NCBI GenBank assembly: GCA_003279935.1
Contig: QCGL01000002.1
Coordinates: 62,001-126,000, forward strand
Source: Prochlorococcus sp. AG-388-A04
Lineage (GTDB): Bacteria > Cyanobacteriota > Cyanobacteriia > PCC-6307 > Cyanobiaceae
DNA length: 64,000 bases
Reading direction: 5' to 3'
Notes under the pieces: generated by a model
Database searches by the model: none
What the model was told of the DNA's origin: nothing
The model's input: the letters and a program-made list of their open reading frames with translations, nothing else
Shown: one piece after another, positions 1-9,629 of the stretch
Position numbering within the stretch: the first letter of the stretch is position 1
How the letters are laid out: the number at the start of each line of letters is the position of its first letter
Position numbers and translations under genes: made by a program

Positions 1-579
1 TTCTTTAGCGTACTTTGCTGAAAAATAAACAACCATAAAAGTAGAAACCACACTTATAATTGTTATTAATAAGTTATTTGATGGCTGTAAGTTTTTTAAA
101 TCCTGCAAACTTTTTGCCAAGCTGCCTATCGAACAATAAAGAAATGTTCCAGGAATGATTCCTAAAAGACCAAGAGCAAAGTTTCTAAATTTAATATTAT
201 TTAAGCCATAAAAATAATTAAGAATACTAAAAGGAAAGAGAGGCGAAAGTCGAGCTAAAAGGATTAATTTGAGACCACCTTTCTGAACTACTTGTTCCAT
301 AAGACTTAATCTGGGGAAACGATTAATAACTTTTTTAAGCTTTATTGATAAAAAACTTTTTGAAATAAAAAATGCTACTGAAGCGCCAATAACTGCCGCA
401 AAAAAAACTATTATTGAACCGAAATAAGAACCATATAAAAAACCAGATAATAAAGATAACCAAGAGGCAGGAAGAATTAATAAAACAATTAAAATATATA
501 AAAGGATAAAAGCAAAAATACCAATGTTTGTATTAAAAAAAAAGGCTAAGTCATAGATATTTTCAAAAAAAGGATTCAT
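1..579 (-). CDS. TVP38/TMEM64 (DedA-like) membrane protein, C-terminus cut off
   Basis: The reading frame opens with ATG at 579 and runs without a stop off the left edge, giving 193 codons of an incomplete protein. It is very hydrophobic. Two family-typical stretches are visible: an ASWLSLLSGFLYG segment followed by GASVAFFISK, and LARLSPLFPFSILNYFYGL followed by a GIIPGTFLY helix. This pattern is that of the TVP38/TMEM64 (SNARE-associated Golgi, VTT) family of inner-membrane proteins, related to DedA proteins that are linked to lipid scrambling and envelope homeostasis in other bacteria. The substrate here is unknown. The start codon lies 1 base beyond the valS stop codon, so valS and this gene are probably co-transcribed on the minus strand. 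Confidence 0.8.
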   Translation of the reverse strand, partial: MNPFFENIYDLAFFFNTNIGIFAFILLYILIVLLILPASWLSLLSGFLYGSYFGSIIVFFAAVIGASVAFFISKSFLSIKLKKVINRFPRLSLMEQVVQKGGLKLILLARLSPLFPFSILNYFYGLNNIKFRNFALGLLGIIPGTFLYCSIGSLAKSLQDLKNLQPSNNLLITIISVVSTFMVVYFSAKYAKE

Positions 580-580
580 A

Positions 581-3337
581 TCAGTTTAATAATTTAAGTT
601 TTTTATTTATTTTTTCCGACTGCAAATTTCCTTCTTTCAACTTGGCAAAACATTCCTCAACAATATCTTTAGGAGCTTTGTCTATAAAGTTTTTGTTAGA
701 TATTCTCTTATTTAATGTATCTATATCAGAATTAACTTTTTGCAGGTCCTTAGTAAGCCTATCCTTTAAAGCTTCTAGATTTACAAAATCATTAAAGGGT
801 AAATAGACTTCTATATCACCAATAATTCCAGAAAAAGACTTAGCAAATTTGTTTTTATCGATATCCTTAGAATTACAAATAAAAACTTCAGATGACTTAG
901 TAAAAGTTTTAATATCTACCATTAAAGTTTTCAAAAAGTTAGTTAATTCAAGATTATCTGAAATTAAGTAAACAGGAACCAGTTGAGATGGCTTAAGTCC
1001 TAACTCAACCCTAAGATTTCTAATCAATCTAATTATCTTAAAGAGCTCTTGAAAGGATTTATCTATTTGAGAATTTATATATTTTTTTTCTAATACAGGC
1101 CATTTCTGGAGAGATAATAAAATTTGTTCAGGTTTTATTTGTAATTTATGCCAAAGTTCTTCAGTGATATGTGGCATAAAGGGATGCATCATAACCAACA
1201 CATCAGTAAGTACTTTGATTAATATTTTTTCAGAAATTTTTCTGTTATGGGATTTTTTATTATTAAATTTTTGTTTTGCAAATTCAACATACCAATCACA
1301 AAAATCATTCCATGCAAATTCATATAATAATTTTGCAGATTCGCCTAATTTATATTCAATTAAAAGATTAGATACTTTTGTATTCAACTGATTTAATTTT
1401 GATAAAATCCACTTATCAGATAATTCTAAATATTTTTCATCACTCTCATTTAAAGAATAATTTTCAGAAAAAGATTTATTTATTAAAACGAATTTAGTAG
1501 CATTCCACAGTTTATTTGCAAAATTCCTTGATGCTTCAACTGTTGAAGAAGTATTTTCTTTCCTATCAAAATCAAGCCTTATATCCTGACCAGCGCCAGC
1601 GACTTCACGAAGTAAAGCAAATCGCAAAGCATCAGAACCATATTTATCAATCAACAGCAAAGGATCAATTCCGTTACCTGAACTTTTACTCATTTTTTTA
1701 TTATTTTCATCTCGAACTAAACCATGAATATAAACATCTTTGAATGGAATATTATTAGTAAAAGTTTTCCCCATCATTGTCATTCTTGCTACCCAAAAGA
1801 AAATAATATCGAAACCAGTAACTAAAACACTATTTGGATACCATTTTTTAAAATCTGCATCATTAGTATTAGGCCACCCCAATGTAGAAAAAGGCCATAA
1901 ACCACTTGAAAACCAAGTATCTAAAACATCCTTATCACGAATAAGTTGTAAATTAGGCCCAAATTCTTTAGTAGCTTTGCTTAATGCTTCTTTCTCATTT
2001 CTGGCAACAACATATGGAGTATTTTGATCTATTGAGTTTTCTGATTGTTTTAATACGTACCATGCAGGAATTTGATGACCCCACCATAATTGTCTACTAA
2101 TACACCAATCATTGATATTATCTAACCAATCTTTATAAACTTTCTCCCAACGCTGAGGAATAAAAGAAGGCTTTTTAGAATCAAGTTCTTTTAGACAACT
2201 TGAAGAAATATTGTCCATTTTCAAAAACCACTGGGTTGACAATAATGGCTCAATTGGCACTTTTCCTCTATCAGAAAAAGGGACTGTATTTTTATAGTTT
2301 TCTATTTTAGTTAATAAACCTAAAGTATCTAATTCTTTTATGATTTGTTTTCTAGCATCAAATCTATCTAAATCCTGAAACTTTCCTGCATTAATATTAA
2401 GAGTTCCATCTTTATTCATTATATTAATCTGCTTTAAATTATTCCTTTTGCCGATAGCGAAATCATTAGGATCATGAGCTGGGGTAACCTTTACACAACC
2501 TGTACCAAAATCCTTATCAACATGTATATCAGAAATAACAGGTATTTCTCTATCAACAAAAGGTACTTTCACTTTTTTATCTATATATTTTTTATATCTT
2601 TCATCGTTTGGATTTACAGCTAAAGCGGTATCTCCCAATAAGGTTTCAGGTCGAGTTGTTGCGACCTCTAAATATTCATCTAAGATTTGACCCTGATCAG
2701 AAATTAGTGGATATTTAAAATGCCATAAGTATCCACTAACCTCCTGCATTTCAACTTCAAGATCACTAACTGCTGATTGAGATGCTGGACACCAATTAAC
2801 TAAATATTCACCTCTATAAATTAGTTTTTTCTCATGCAAAATATTAAATGCTTCAACAACTGCTTCATTCAATTTTTCATCTAAAGTAAATCGTTCCCTT
2901 TCCCAGTCTACGGAATACCCAATCCTCTTTAATTGGGATATTATTTTACCCCCACTTTGCTCTTTCCAAATCCAGGCTCTTTTTAAAAATTCCTCTCTGC
3001 CAATATCTTCGCTATTTTTACCCTCAGTTTTTAATTGTTTTTCAAGAATAGTTTGAACGGCTATTGAAGCATGATCGGTACCAGGTAAACATAAAACATT
3101 TTTACCAAGAAGTCTTTGAAAACGAATAATCACGTCTATTAATGCAGTATTAAAAGCATGGCCCATATGTAAAGACCCTGTGACATTTGGAGGCGGAATA
3201 ACTATACAAAAAGGATCACCGTTATCACTAGGATTAGGACTAAATGCTCTTAAACTATCCCATTGCTTTTGCCATTTTTGTTCTACCTGTGAAGGCAAAT
3301 AATTATTTAATGTAAGTTCATCATTCGACTCATTCAT
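581..3337 (-). CDS. valS: Valyl-tRNA synthetase
   Basis: Class I aminoacyl-tRNA synthetase that charges tRNA-Val in the cytoplasm; about 918 residues, normal for ValRS. The nucleotide-binding HIGH signature appears as HMGH after PPPNVTGSL near residue 60. The editing-domain motif TTRPETLLGD sits near residue 230 and the KMSKS loop (NKKMSKSSGNG) near residue 560. The C-terminal 70 or so residues are charged and helical, as expected for the ValRS coiled coil. I chose ATG at 3337; a TTG two codons upstream (3343) is also open but less likely. The only tRNA gene in the window, tRNA-Val(UAC), lies 440 bases upstream on the same strand. Confidence 0.97.
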   Translation of the reverse strand: MNESNDELTLNNYLPSQVEQKWQKQWDSLRAFSPNPSDNGDPFCIVIPPPNVTGSLHMGHAFNTALIDVIIRFQRLLGKNVLCLPGTDHASIAVQTILEKQLKTEGKNSEDIGREEFLKRAWIWKEQSGGKIISQLKRIGYSVDWERERFTLDEKLNEAVVEAFNILHEKKLIYRGEYLVNWCPASQSAVSDLEVEMQEVSGYLWHFKYPLISDQGQILDEYLEVATTRPETLLGDTALAVNPNDERYKKYIDKKVKVPFVDREIPVISDIHVDKDFGTGCVKVTPAHDPNDFAIGKRNNLKQINIMNKDGTLNINAGKFQDLDRFDARKQIIKELDTLGLLTKIENYKNTVPFSDRGKVPIEPLLSTQWFLKMDNISSSCLKELDSKKPSFIPQRWEKVYKDWLDNINDWCISRQLWWGHQIPAWYVLKQSENSIDQNTPYVVARNEKEALSKATKEFGPNLQLIRDKDVLDTWFSSGLWPFSTLGWPNTNDADFKKWYPNSVLVTGFDIIFFWVARMTMMGKTFTNNIPFKDVYIHGLVRDENNKKMSKSSGNGIDPLLLIDKYGSDALRFALLREVAGAGQDIRLDFDRKENTSSTVEASRNFANKLWNATKFVLINKSFSENYSLNESDEKYLELSDKWILSKLNQLNTKVSNLLIEYKLGESAKLLYEFAWNDFCDWYVEFAKQKFNNKKSHNRKISEKILIKVLTDVLVMMHPFMPHITEELWHKLQIKPEQILLSLQKWPVLEKKYINSQIDKSFQELFKIIRLIRNLRVELGLKPSQLVPVYLISDNLELTNFLKTLMVDIKTFTKSSEVFICNSKDIDKNKFAKSFSGIIGDIEVYLPFNDFVNLEALKDRLTKDLQKVNSDIDTLNKRISNKNFIDKAPKDIVEECFAKLKEGNLQSEKINKKLKLLN

Positions 3338-3429
3338 TTGCAATAGTTATTTCATTAGCTTTTTACTTATTTTATATTGATAGAAGCAAATAATTAAAAA
3401 AAATATCAGTTTGCAAAATATATGTAAAA

Positions 3430-3762
3430 CTACAAGAGTTTAAAACCAGAACCGCAAGCACACCTCTTGGCATTTTTAGGAGTTGAGATAAGAAAACCTC
3501 CACCACTTAAATCACTGTAATAATCAAGTTTTAAATCTTTTAACAAGGAGAACTTTTTAGTATCAGCATATAAAGTTATGCCTTCAGTTCTCGATATTGG
3601 AGATCCATTAAATGTACCTGGTTTTAATTTAATATGCATCCAACCTTCTTCATCACTAATTAAATCAATGGACATTTCACCCGGCGATCCACCAAAAGAT
3701 GCTTGCCTTGAAAGCTCTGATGCTGCAGTTTGACTGATTGAAAGATTAACGATCTCAGTCAT
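3430..3762 (-). CDS. HesB/IscA-like (A-type carrier family) protein
   Basis: A 110-residue protein with the fold signature of A-type iron-sulfur carriers (IscA/SufA/ErpA): an N-terminal ISQTAASEL helix, a central beta region and the C-terminal motif CACGSGF. Family members usually hold Fe-S clusters or iron with three cysteines, one near residue 35 and a CxC near the C-terminus. Here only the C-terminal pair (residues 101 and 103) is present; the usual GGCSG segment reads GGSPG. It may therefore be a divergent paralogue rather than the main carrier. ATG start at 3762. It lies upstream of valS on the same strand, with tRNA-Val directly upstream of it. Confidence 0.85.
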   Translation of the reverse strand: MTEIVNLSISQTAASELSRQASFGGSPGEMSIDLISDEEGWMHIKLKPGTFNGSPISRTEGITLYADTKKFSLLKDLKLDYYSDLSGGGFLISTPKNAKRCACGSGFKLL

Positions 3763-3778
3763 TGTTATAAAAAGAAAA

Positions 3779-3850
<72 letters not shown>

Positions 3851-3948
3851 TATAATTATCCATTCTAGTAGATGAAGTTGAAAATTTTATACTTAGTCTT
3901 TAAAAATTTCATGATTAAGTCAAAATTGAATAAATAAGATACAGTTTT

Positions 3949-4803
3949 ATGAACTTAAACAATGGATATAACAATCAGAAAGATAGTGATCAAAACACTT
4001 TAGAGAGTTTCAAGATTTTAATATCAAATATTAAATATTTAAAAGATAAAACGTGGGGCTGTCCATGGCAAAAAATACAATCACATAAATCCTTGATCCC
4101 ATTTTTGAATGAAGAAAGTAGTGAATTGATTGATGCAATATATGAAAAAAACGCGAATAATATTTGTGAAGAATTAGGGGATCTCCTATTACAAATAATG
4201 CTTCATTCGGAAATTGCCTTTGAAGAAAAACAATTTGAATTAAAAGATGTTATTGAAAATTTAAATAAAAAAATTATTAATAGACATCCCTATATTTTTA
4301 AAAAAAAAGAAAAAGTATCATTAAAAAAGTCACAAGAAATTTGGAGAAATATTAAAAATTCTGAAAATAAGACGTTCTATAAGAAATCATCAATTAGTAG
4401 ACAATTGCATTCAAAAGTAAAAAGTTTACCTGCAACTATAGGATCAAACAAGATTACTAATACTGTTAAAGAATACGGTTTTAAGTGGGAAAGTAGTAAA
4501 AAGATTTTTGATAAATTAGATGAAGAAATATGCGAATTAAAAGAAGCAATAAAAAGCAAAAAAGCACATGAAATTAAAGATGAATTTGGAGATGTTTACT
4601 TTACTTTGATAAGTCTTTCAAACTTTCTAAAAATAAATCCAGAATCATCTCTTCAAAAAACTAATAAAAAATTTTTAGACAGATTTGCAATAATGGAAGA
4701 TCAGGTAGGAGATAATATTAAAAAACAAAACCCAAAAGATTTTCAGCGGCTTTGGGAAGTTGCTAAAAAAACACTAATGAGAGAAAAATTGAAAAAAAAA
4801 TGA
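3949..4803 (+). CDS. mazG: Nucleoside triphosphate pyrophosphohydrolase MazG
   Basis: All-alpha NTP pyrophosphatase of 284 residues, close to the two-domain E. coli MazG (263). Each half shows the acidic metal-binding pattern EExxE followed by ExxD: NEESSELIDA with CEELGDLLLQ in the first half, DEEICELKEA with DEFGDVYFTL in the second. KTWGCPWQ near residue 35 is typical of the MazG N-terminus. It hydrolyses NTPs, and probably damaged or non-canonical ones, to NMP and pyrophosphate. ATG start at 3949. Its stop codon overlaps the speE start in an ATGA (4800-4803), so the two are probably translationally coupled. Confidence 0.95.
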   Translation: MNLNNGYNNQKDSDQNTLESFKILISNIKYLKDKTWGCPWQKIQSHKSLIPFLNEESSELIDAIYEKNANNICEELGDLLLQIMLHSEIAFEEKQFELKDVIENLNKKIINRHPYIFKKKEKVSLKKSQEIWRNIKNSENKTFYKKSSISRQLHSKVKSLPATIGSNKITNTVKEYGFKWESSKKIFDKLDEEICELKEAIKSKKAHEIKDEFGDVYFTLISLSNFLKINPESSLQKTNKKFLDRFAIMEDQVGDNIKKQNPKDFQRLWEVAKKTLMREKLKKK

Positions 4804-5651
4804 AAGATATGCAAACTTGGATAGATGAGAACCACAAAAGCTCAAGATTTGGACTCAATGGGAAAGTATTACTTAAAAAAAATTCTAAATATCAAGAAAT
4901 TCTCATTATAGAGAATGATTTTTATGGTAAAGCTTTAATGTTAGATGGATGTTGGATGACGTCAGTGAGAGACGAAAAATATTATCATGAATGTCTTGTC
5001 CATCCAGCGTTAAGTAGCATTGATAAGGAATCTCACATACTGATTATTGGAGGAGGTGATGGTGGAACTGCAAGAGAATGCTTAAAATACTCTCAAGTTT
5101 CAAAAATTGATTTGGTAGAAATTGATGAAGAAGTCATCAAAGTATCTAAAACATTTTTAAAAGAAATTGGAGGTGGAGCGTGGAGTGATAAAAGATTAGC
5201 TATTCATATTGATGATGGAGTTAAATGGGTGGAAAAAACTAAAGATAATTCTTATGATGTTATTTTTATAGATTGTTCAGATCCATCAGAATTTTCTAAT
5301 TTATTATTCACAGATTCCTTTTATAAAGAATGTAAAAGAATACTCACGAAAAAGGGAATATTAGCGACTCAAAGCGAATCACCTGAATCATTCAAAAATA
5401 TTCATATACATATTTTGAAATCACTCAATAAAATATTCAAATTATCTGAAACTATGTATTCATTTGTGCCAATATATCCAAGTGGTATTTGGAGTTGGAC
5501 ATTCGCTTCAGATGAAGAATTAAATTTATCAAAAGTCAATTACAAAGAAGTCATAGAAATAGAAAGTAATTGTGATGTGTGGAATTTAAATTTTCAAAAT
5601 GCTGCATTCAAAATGATGCCAAATAAAATTGTCAAAGAACTCAATTCGTAA
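4800..5651 (+). CDS. speE: Spermidine synthase (polyamine aminopropyltransferase)
   Basis: Transfers the aminopropyl group of decarboxylated S-adenosylmethionine to putrescine, giving spermidine. The 283 residues match the usual bacterial length. Visible motifs are the nucleotide-binding GGGDGGTARE near residue 82, DLVEIDEEVI (ribose-binding acidic residue), DDGVKWVE, and the DCSDP loop near residue 160 that carries the catalytic aspartates. The ATG at 4800 overlaps the mazG stop. The next gene, speB, starts 2 bases after the speE stop, giving a compact mazG-speE-speB operon. No speD or speA is in the window. Confidence 0.96.
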   Translation: MKDMQTWIDENHKSSRFGLNGKVLLKKNSKYQEILIIENDFYGKALMLDGCWMTSVRDEKYYHECLVHPALSSIDKESHILIIGGGDGGTARECLKYSQVSKIDLVEIDEEVIKVSKTFLKEIGGGAWSDKRLAIHIDDGVKWVEKTKDNSYDVIFIDCSDPSEFSNLLFTDSFYKECKRILTKKGILATQSESPESFKNIHIHILKSLNKIFKLSETMYSFVPIYPSGIWSWTFASDEELNLSKVNYKEVIEIESNCDVWNLNFQNAAFKMMPNKIVKELNS

Positions 5652-5652
5652 A

Positions 5653-6537
5653 ATGATCAATAAGAATTTATTTGATAACGAAAGTGCAATTTTTATGGGG
5701 GCTAAAAGAAATCCAGATGATTGTTCAATTGGAATATTTGGAGTAAATTATGACGGTACATGCTCTTATAAGTCAGGGACTAGATTTGGTCCAAATGCCA
5801 TAAGGCTAGTAAGCACATGCTTAGAAACATTTTGTCCAAGATTAGGAAAAGATTTAGAAGATTTTAATTATGTTGATTTTGGTTCACTAGAAATAGATAA
5901 AAATGACTCAAAGTCTGTCATTAAATCAGTCAAATCAGCAACAGATTTCATTATAAATAGAAAGCTTACTCCTATTATGCTTGGAGGTGAGCACTCTATT
6001 ACTAGTGGTGCTATTGAGGCGTTAGTAAATAAATATCCAGATCTGATTTTAATTCAACTAGATGCTCATGCAGATCTAAGAACCTCATATATGGGGAATG
6101 AACATAGTCATGCTTGTGCAATGCAAAGATGCTTAGATATTTTACCTGAAAAAAAGATTTTGCAAGTCGGAATAAGAAGTGGTACCAAAGAAGAGTTTAA
6201 ATTTATGAGTCAAAAAAAGCAATTAGTAAAATTCTTGCCAGGAGGGAATACTCAAGAATTTAAAAAAGCCCTTCTTCCTTACTCTAATTCGCCAATATAT
6301 TTAACAATAGATTTGGATTGGTTTGATCCAAGTTTATTACCTGGTACGGGAACTCCAGAACCAGGAGGTTTTTTTTGGAATGACTTTGAAGTAATTCTTG
6401 AAACTCTAAAAGAATTTAGAATTGTCGCTTCAGATATTGTGGAATTATCTCCAGAAATTGATAATAGTGGAGTTAGTAGTATAGTTGCCGCAAAAGTACT
6501 GAGAAGCTTAATTATGTCAGTACAAAATATGCAATAA
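5653..6537 (+). CDS. speB: Agmatinase (ureohydrolase family)
   Basis: Arginase-family metalloenzyme of 294 residues. The binuclear manganese site is visible as GGEHSI, DAHADLR and DLDWFDPSLLPGTG, with all expected histidine and aspartate ligands. Paired with speE, it most likely cleaves agmatine to putrescine and urea, supplying the spermidine synthase. ATG at 5653 is chosen because it falls 2 bases after the speE stop; an upstream TTG at 5629 would overlap speE by 23 bases. Some cyanobacterial members of this family act on guanidine or other guanidino compounds, so the substrate is inferred from context. Confidence 0.88.
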   Translation: MINKNLFDNESAIFMGAKRNPDDCSIGIFGVNYDGTCSYKSGTRFGPNAIRLVSTCLETFCPRLGKDLEDFNYVDFGSLEIDKNDSKSVIKSVKSATDFIINRKLTPIMLGGEHSITSGAIEALVNKYPDLILIQLDAHADLRTSYMGNEHSHACAMQRCLDILPEKKILQVGIRSGTKEEFKFMSQKKQLVKFLPGGNTQEFKKALLPYSNSPIYLTIDLDWFDPSLLPGTGTPEPGGFFWNDFEVILETLKEFRIVASDIVELSPEIDNSGVSSIVAAKVLRSLIMSVQNMQ

Positions 6538-6587
6538 AAAATTTCTAAACTAGAGTATGAAAAGCTAAATAACTCATTAAATGTTTC

Positions 6588-7700
6588 ATGGATTTGCTTA
6601 AAAGTCCACTTTATTCAAAATATATTGAGTCAAATGCAAAGTTAGTCAATTTTGCAGGTTGGGAAATGCCTATATCCTTTTCGGGATTAATAAACGAACA
6701 TGAATCAGTAAGAACATCAGCAGGGTTCTTTGATATTTCCCACATGGGTGTAATTTCTCTTAGAGGAATTAATCCAAAAGAATATATTCAAAAATTTTTT
6801 CCTACTAATTTATATTCCTTTTCAGAAGGACAAGGGCTTTATACATTAATGCTGAATGAAAAGGGAGGAATAATAGATGACCTAATAATTTATGACCTTG
6901 GTCAACAAGAAGAGGATATCTCAGAAATTTTTTTAATAGTAAATGCGAGCAGATACCAAATTGATTTCTCTTGGATTAAAAATAATTTAAATACCAATAA
7001 TATTTCAATATCAAATGCTAAAAAAGATAAGGTACTCTTTGCACTACAAGGCAAAAATTCCTTTAAATTATTCGAAGAATGGATTAAATCATCGATTTCA
7101 TATATCCCTTACTTTGGTTGTGAATATAAAATCTTTAAACATATTTCGTCCAAAGAAAAGATTTTCTTTTCGAAAACGGGCTATACAGGTGAAAACGGTT
7201 TAGAAATCCTATTATCCGCAAAAGCAGCAATTAATTTATGGGATTTCTTAGTTTCAAAAAATATTAAGCCTTGTGGTTTAGGTGCTAGAGATACTTTAAG
7301 ACTTGAAGCAGGAATGCACTTGTATGGACAAGATTTAGATGAAACAACTACACCATATGAAGCAGGATTAGGTTGGCTAGTACATTTAGAAAATAATCAT
7401 GACTTTTTTGGAAGAGAGTTTCTTGAAAAACAATCAAGATTTGGTATTAATAAAAAGTTAGTTGGTCTAAATATTGAAGGGAGAGCTATTGGAAGAAAAG
7501 GATGCGAAGTATTTAAAGATGGAAAAAATATTGGAACTATAACTAGCGGTAGTTGGTCCCCTACTAAGCAAAAGGCAATAGCTTTTGCTTATATTCAAAA
7601 TTCTTACGCTACTTTAAATAATGTTGTTGAAATTTTAATCAGAGGTAAAACTTTCAAAGGGACCATAACGAAAAGAGCTTTTTATAAAAAAGATATTTAA
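6588..7700 (+). CDS. gcvT: Aminomethyltransferase, glycine cleavage T protein
   Basis: T protein of the glycine cleavage system; moves the aminomethyl carbon from lipoyl-H protein to tetrahydrofolate, releasing ammonia. In an oxygenic phototroph this serves photorespiratory glycine. The 370 residues are full length. Signatures are [12 protein letters not shown] with EHESVR near residue 25-40, [31 protein letters not shown] near residue 240 and a C-terminal barrel-like domain. ATG at 6588. The 50 bases upstream are too short for a glycine riboswitch. gcvP and gcvH are not in the window. Confidence 0.96.
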   Translation: MDLLKSPLYSKYIESNAKLVNFAGWEMPISFSGLINEHESVRTSAGFFDISHMGVISLRGINPKEYIQKFFPTNLYSFSEGQGLYTLMLNEKGGIIDDLIIYDLGQQEEDISEIFLIVNASRYQIDFSWIKNNLNTNNISISNAKKDKVLFALQGKNSFKLFEEWIKSSISYIPYFGCEYKIFKHISSKEKIFFSKTGYTGENGLEILLSAKAAINLWDFLVSKNIKPCGLGARDTLRLEAGMHLYGQDLDETTTPYEAGLGWLVHLENNHDFFGREFLEKQSRFGINKKLVGLNIEGRAIGRKGCEVFKDGKNIGTITSGSWSPTKQKAIAFAYIQNSYATLNNVVEILIRGKTFKGTITKRAFYKKDI

Positions 7701-7758
7701 CTAAATTTACCCTTGAAGAATTATTATTGTTAATTATTGCTCAATAAATCATTTCTAG

Positions 7759-9555
7759 ATGCGAAACAAAATTTGTGAAGAACTCAATAAGTCAGATATT
7801 GGGAAAGTAGTTAATTTATGTGGATGGGTTGATCGAAGAAGAGATCATGGTGGAGTAATTTTTATAGATTTGCGTGATCATAGTGGATTTATGCAAATTA
7901 CTATTAATCCTGAAGATGGTGAGACTCTTTTTAAACAGGCTGAGATTTTAAGAAATGAAACTGTGATAATGGTTAATGGAATTGTTAATAAAAGGCCAAA
8001 GGATTCGATAAATAAAAATATTCTCACTGGAGAGTTAGAACTAAAAGTTAAAGATCTACAAATTCTTAATCAAATAAAAAATAATTTACCATTTCCTATC
8101 TCAATACATGATTATGAAAATACAAAAGAAGAGCTTAGACTAAAATATAGATATTTAGATCTTAGAAGAGGAAAATTACTCAAAAATTTAAAAACAAGGC
8201 ATAAAATTATTAAAGCAGTAAGAGAATATCTTGATAATTCTGGATTTACAGAGGTAGAAACACCATTACTGACAAAATCGACTCCAGAAGGAGCTAGAGA
8301 TTTTTTAGTTCCAGCGAGGCTTTCAAACGGTGAGTTTTTTGCTTTACCACAATCTCCACAATTATTTAAACAACTTTTAATGGTAGGAGGGTTAGACAAG
8401 TACTATCAAATCGCAAAATGTTTCCGTGATGAAGATCTAAGAGCTGATAGACAACCAGAATTTACTCAGCTTGATATTGAAATGAGTTTTATAAGTGAAG
8501 AAGAAATCATTTCTTTTAATGAAAAACTAATAAAAAATGTATGGAAAAATGTACTAAATATAAACTTCAATGAGGAGTTTCCAAGAATGACTTGGCAGGA
8601 GGCCATGGACAACTATGGAACAGACAGACCAGATACAAGATATGAAATGTTACTTAAAAATTTAGGTGGGATTCTCGGCAATATTGGTTTTAACATTTTC
8701 ACTAAAGCAATTCAGAATGGGGGAGCAATAAAATCCATAACTATTAAAGATGGAAACACAAGTATTAGTAACGTTCGAATCAAACCTGGTGGAGATATTT
8801 TTAAAGTTGCCCAAGATGCAGGAGCTGGAGGTTTAGCGTTTATAAGAGTTAAAGGAGATGAACTTGAAACAATTGGGGCAATAAAAAATAATTTAAATAA
8901 AGATCATATCTCTAATATTTTAAAAATAACAGAAGCAAAAGATGGGGACTTAATTCTTTTAGGGGCTGGAAATACTCAAATTGTAAATCAATCATTAGAT
9001 AGAGTCAGGCAATATATTGCAAAAGATTTAAAGCTAATAGAGAAGGATAAATGGAACTTTTTATGGGTCACAGATTTCCCTATGTTTGAAATGAATGAAG
9101 AAGAAAAAAGATTTGAAGCTTTACACCATCCGTTTTGTTCTCCTAAAAATATTAAGCTTGAAGATTCAAAAGAATTAAAAGAAAAAATAGAGAGCTCTAC
9201 AGCACATGCTTATGACTTAGTACTAAATGGATTAGAGTTAGGTGGTGGTTCTCTGCGTATCCATCAAGCTGAAATGCAAAGAGAAGTTCTTAGAAAAGTT
9301 GGATTAACAGATTATCAAATTAATGAAAAATTTGGTTTTTTAATTGAAGCTCTCGAAATGGGTGCTCCACCTCATGGGGGAATAGCATTTGGGGTAGATC
9401 GGATAACAATGCTTATTTTGGGGGAAGATTCAATTAGGGAAACAATCGCTTTTCCAAAAAATCAACAAGCAAAATGTCTTCTTACAAATGCACCTTCAAA
9501 TGTCTCCAAATCCCAACTAAAAGAATTAGATATTGAAATAACAATTGATGAATAA
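7759..9555 (+). CDS. aspS: Aspartyl-tRNA synthetase
   Basis: Class II synthetase of 598 residues, the bacterial-type length with an inserted GAD domain. The N-terminal OB-fold anticodon-binding domain includes [19 protein letters not shown]. Motif 2 is seen as [18 protein letters not shown] near residue 215, and motif 3 as [14 protein letters not shown] near residue 535. The catalytic signature KQLLMVGG is near residue 200. ATG at 7759. Whether it also charges tRNA-Asn (non-discriminating) cannot be told from what I read. Confidence 0.97.
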   Translation: MRNKICEELNKSDIGKVVNLCGWVDRRRDHGGVIFIDLRDHSGFMQITINPEDGETLFKQAEILRNETVIMVNGIVNKRPKDSINKNILTGELELKVKDLQILNQIKNNLPFPISIHDYENTKEELRLKYRYLDLRRGKLLKNLKTRHKIIKAVREYLDNSGFTEVETPLLTKSTPEGARDFLVPARLSNGEFFALPQSPQLFKQLLMVGGLDKYYQIAKCFRDEDLRADRQPEFTQLDIEMSFISEEEIISFNEKLIKNVWKNVLNINFNEEFPRMTWQEAMDNYGTDRPDTRYEMLLKNLGGILGNIGFNIFTKAIQNGGAIKSITIKDGNTSISNVRIKPGGDIFKVAQDAGAGGLAFIRVKGDELETIGAIKNNLNKDHISNILKITEAKDGDLILLGAGNTQIVNQSLDRVRQYIAKDLKLIEKDKWNFLWVTDFPMFEMNEEEKRFEALHHPFCSPKNIKLEDSKELKEKIESSTAHAYDLVLNGLELGGGSLRIHQAEMQREVLRKVGLTDYQINEKFGFLIEALEMGAPPHGGIAFGVDRITMLILGEDSIRETIAFPKNQQAKCLLTNAPSNVSKSQLKELDIEITIDE

Positions 9556-9629
9556 ACTATTTATGGATGATCAATAAATTTTTTGTTTAAATAAAGTATA
9601 AGGAGGTTGTGCTTAACTAAAAATATTGC

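Noticed and set aside
6538..6587. Glycine riboswitch before gcvT
   Set aside because: Only 50 bases separate speB and gcvT, with no paired elements; too short for the aptamer.
9609..9620. Three-codon leader frame after the AGGAGG before pyrG
   Set aside because: Spacing of 2 bases between AGGAGG and GTG is too short for initiation; kept only as a remark.
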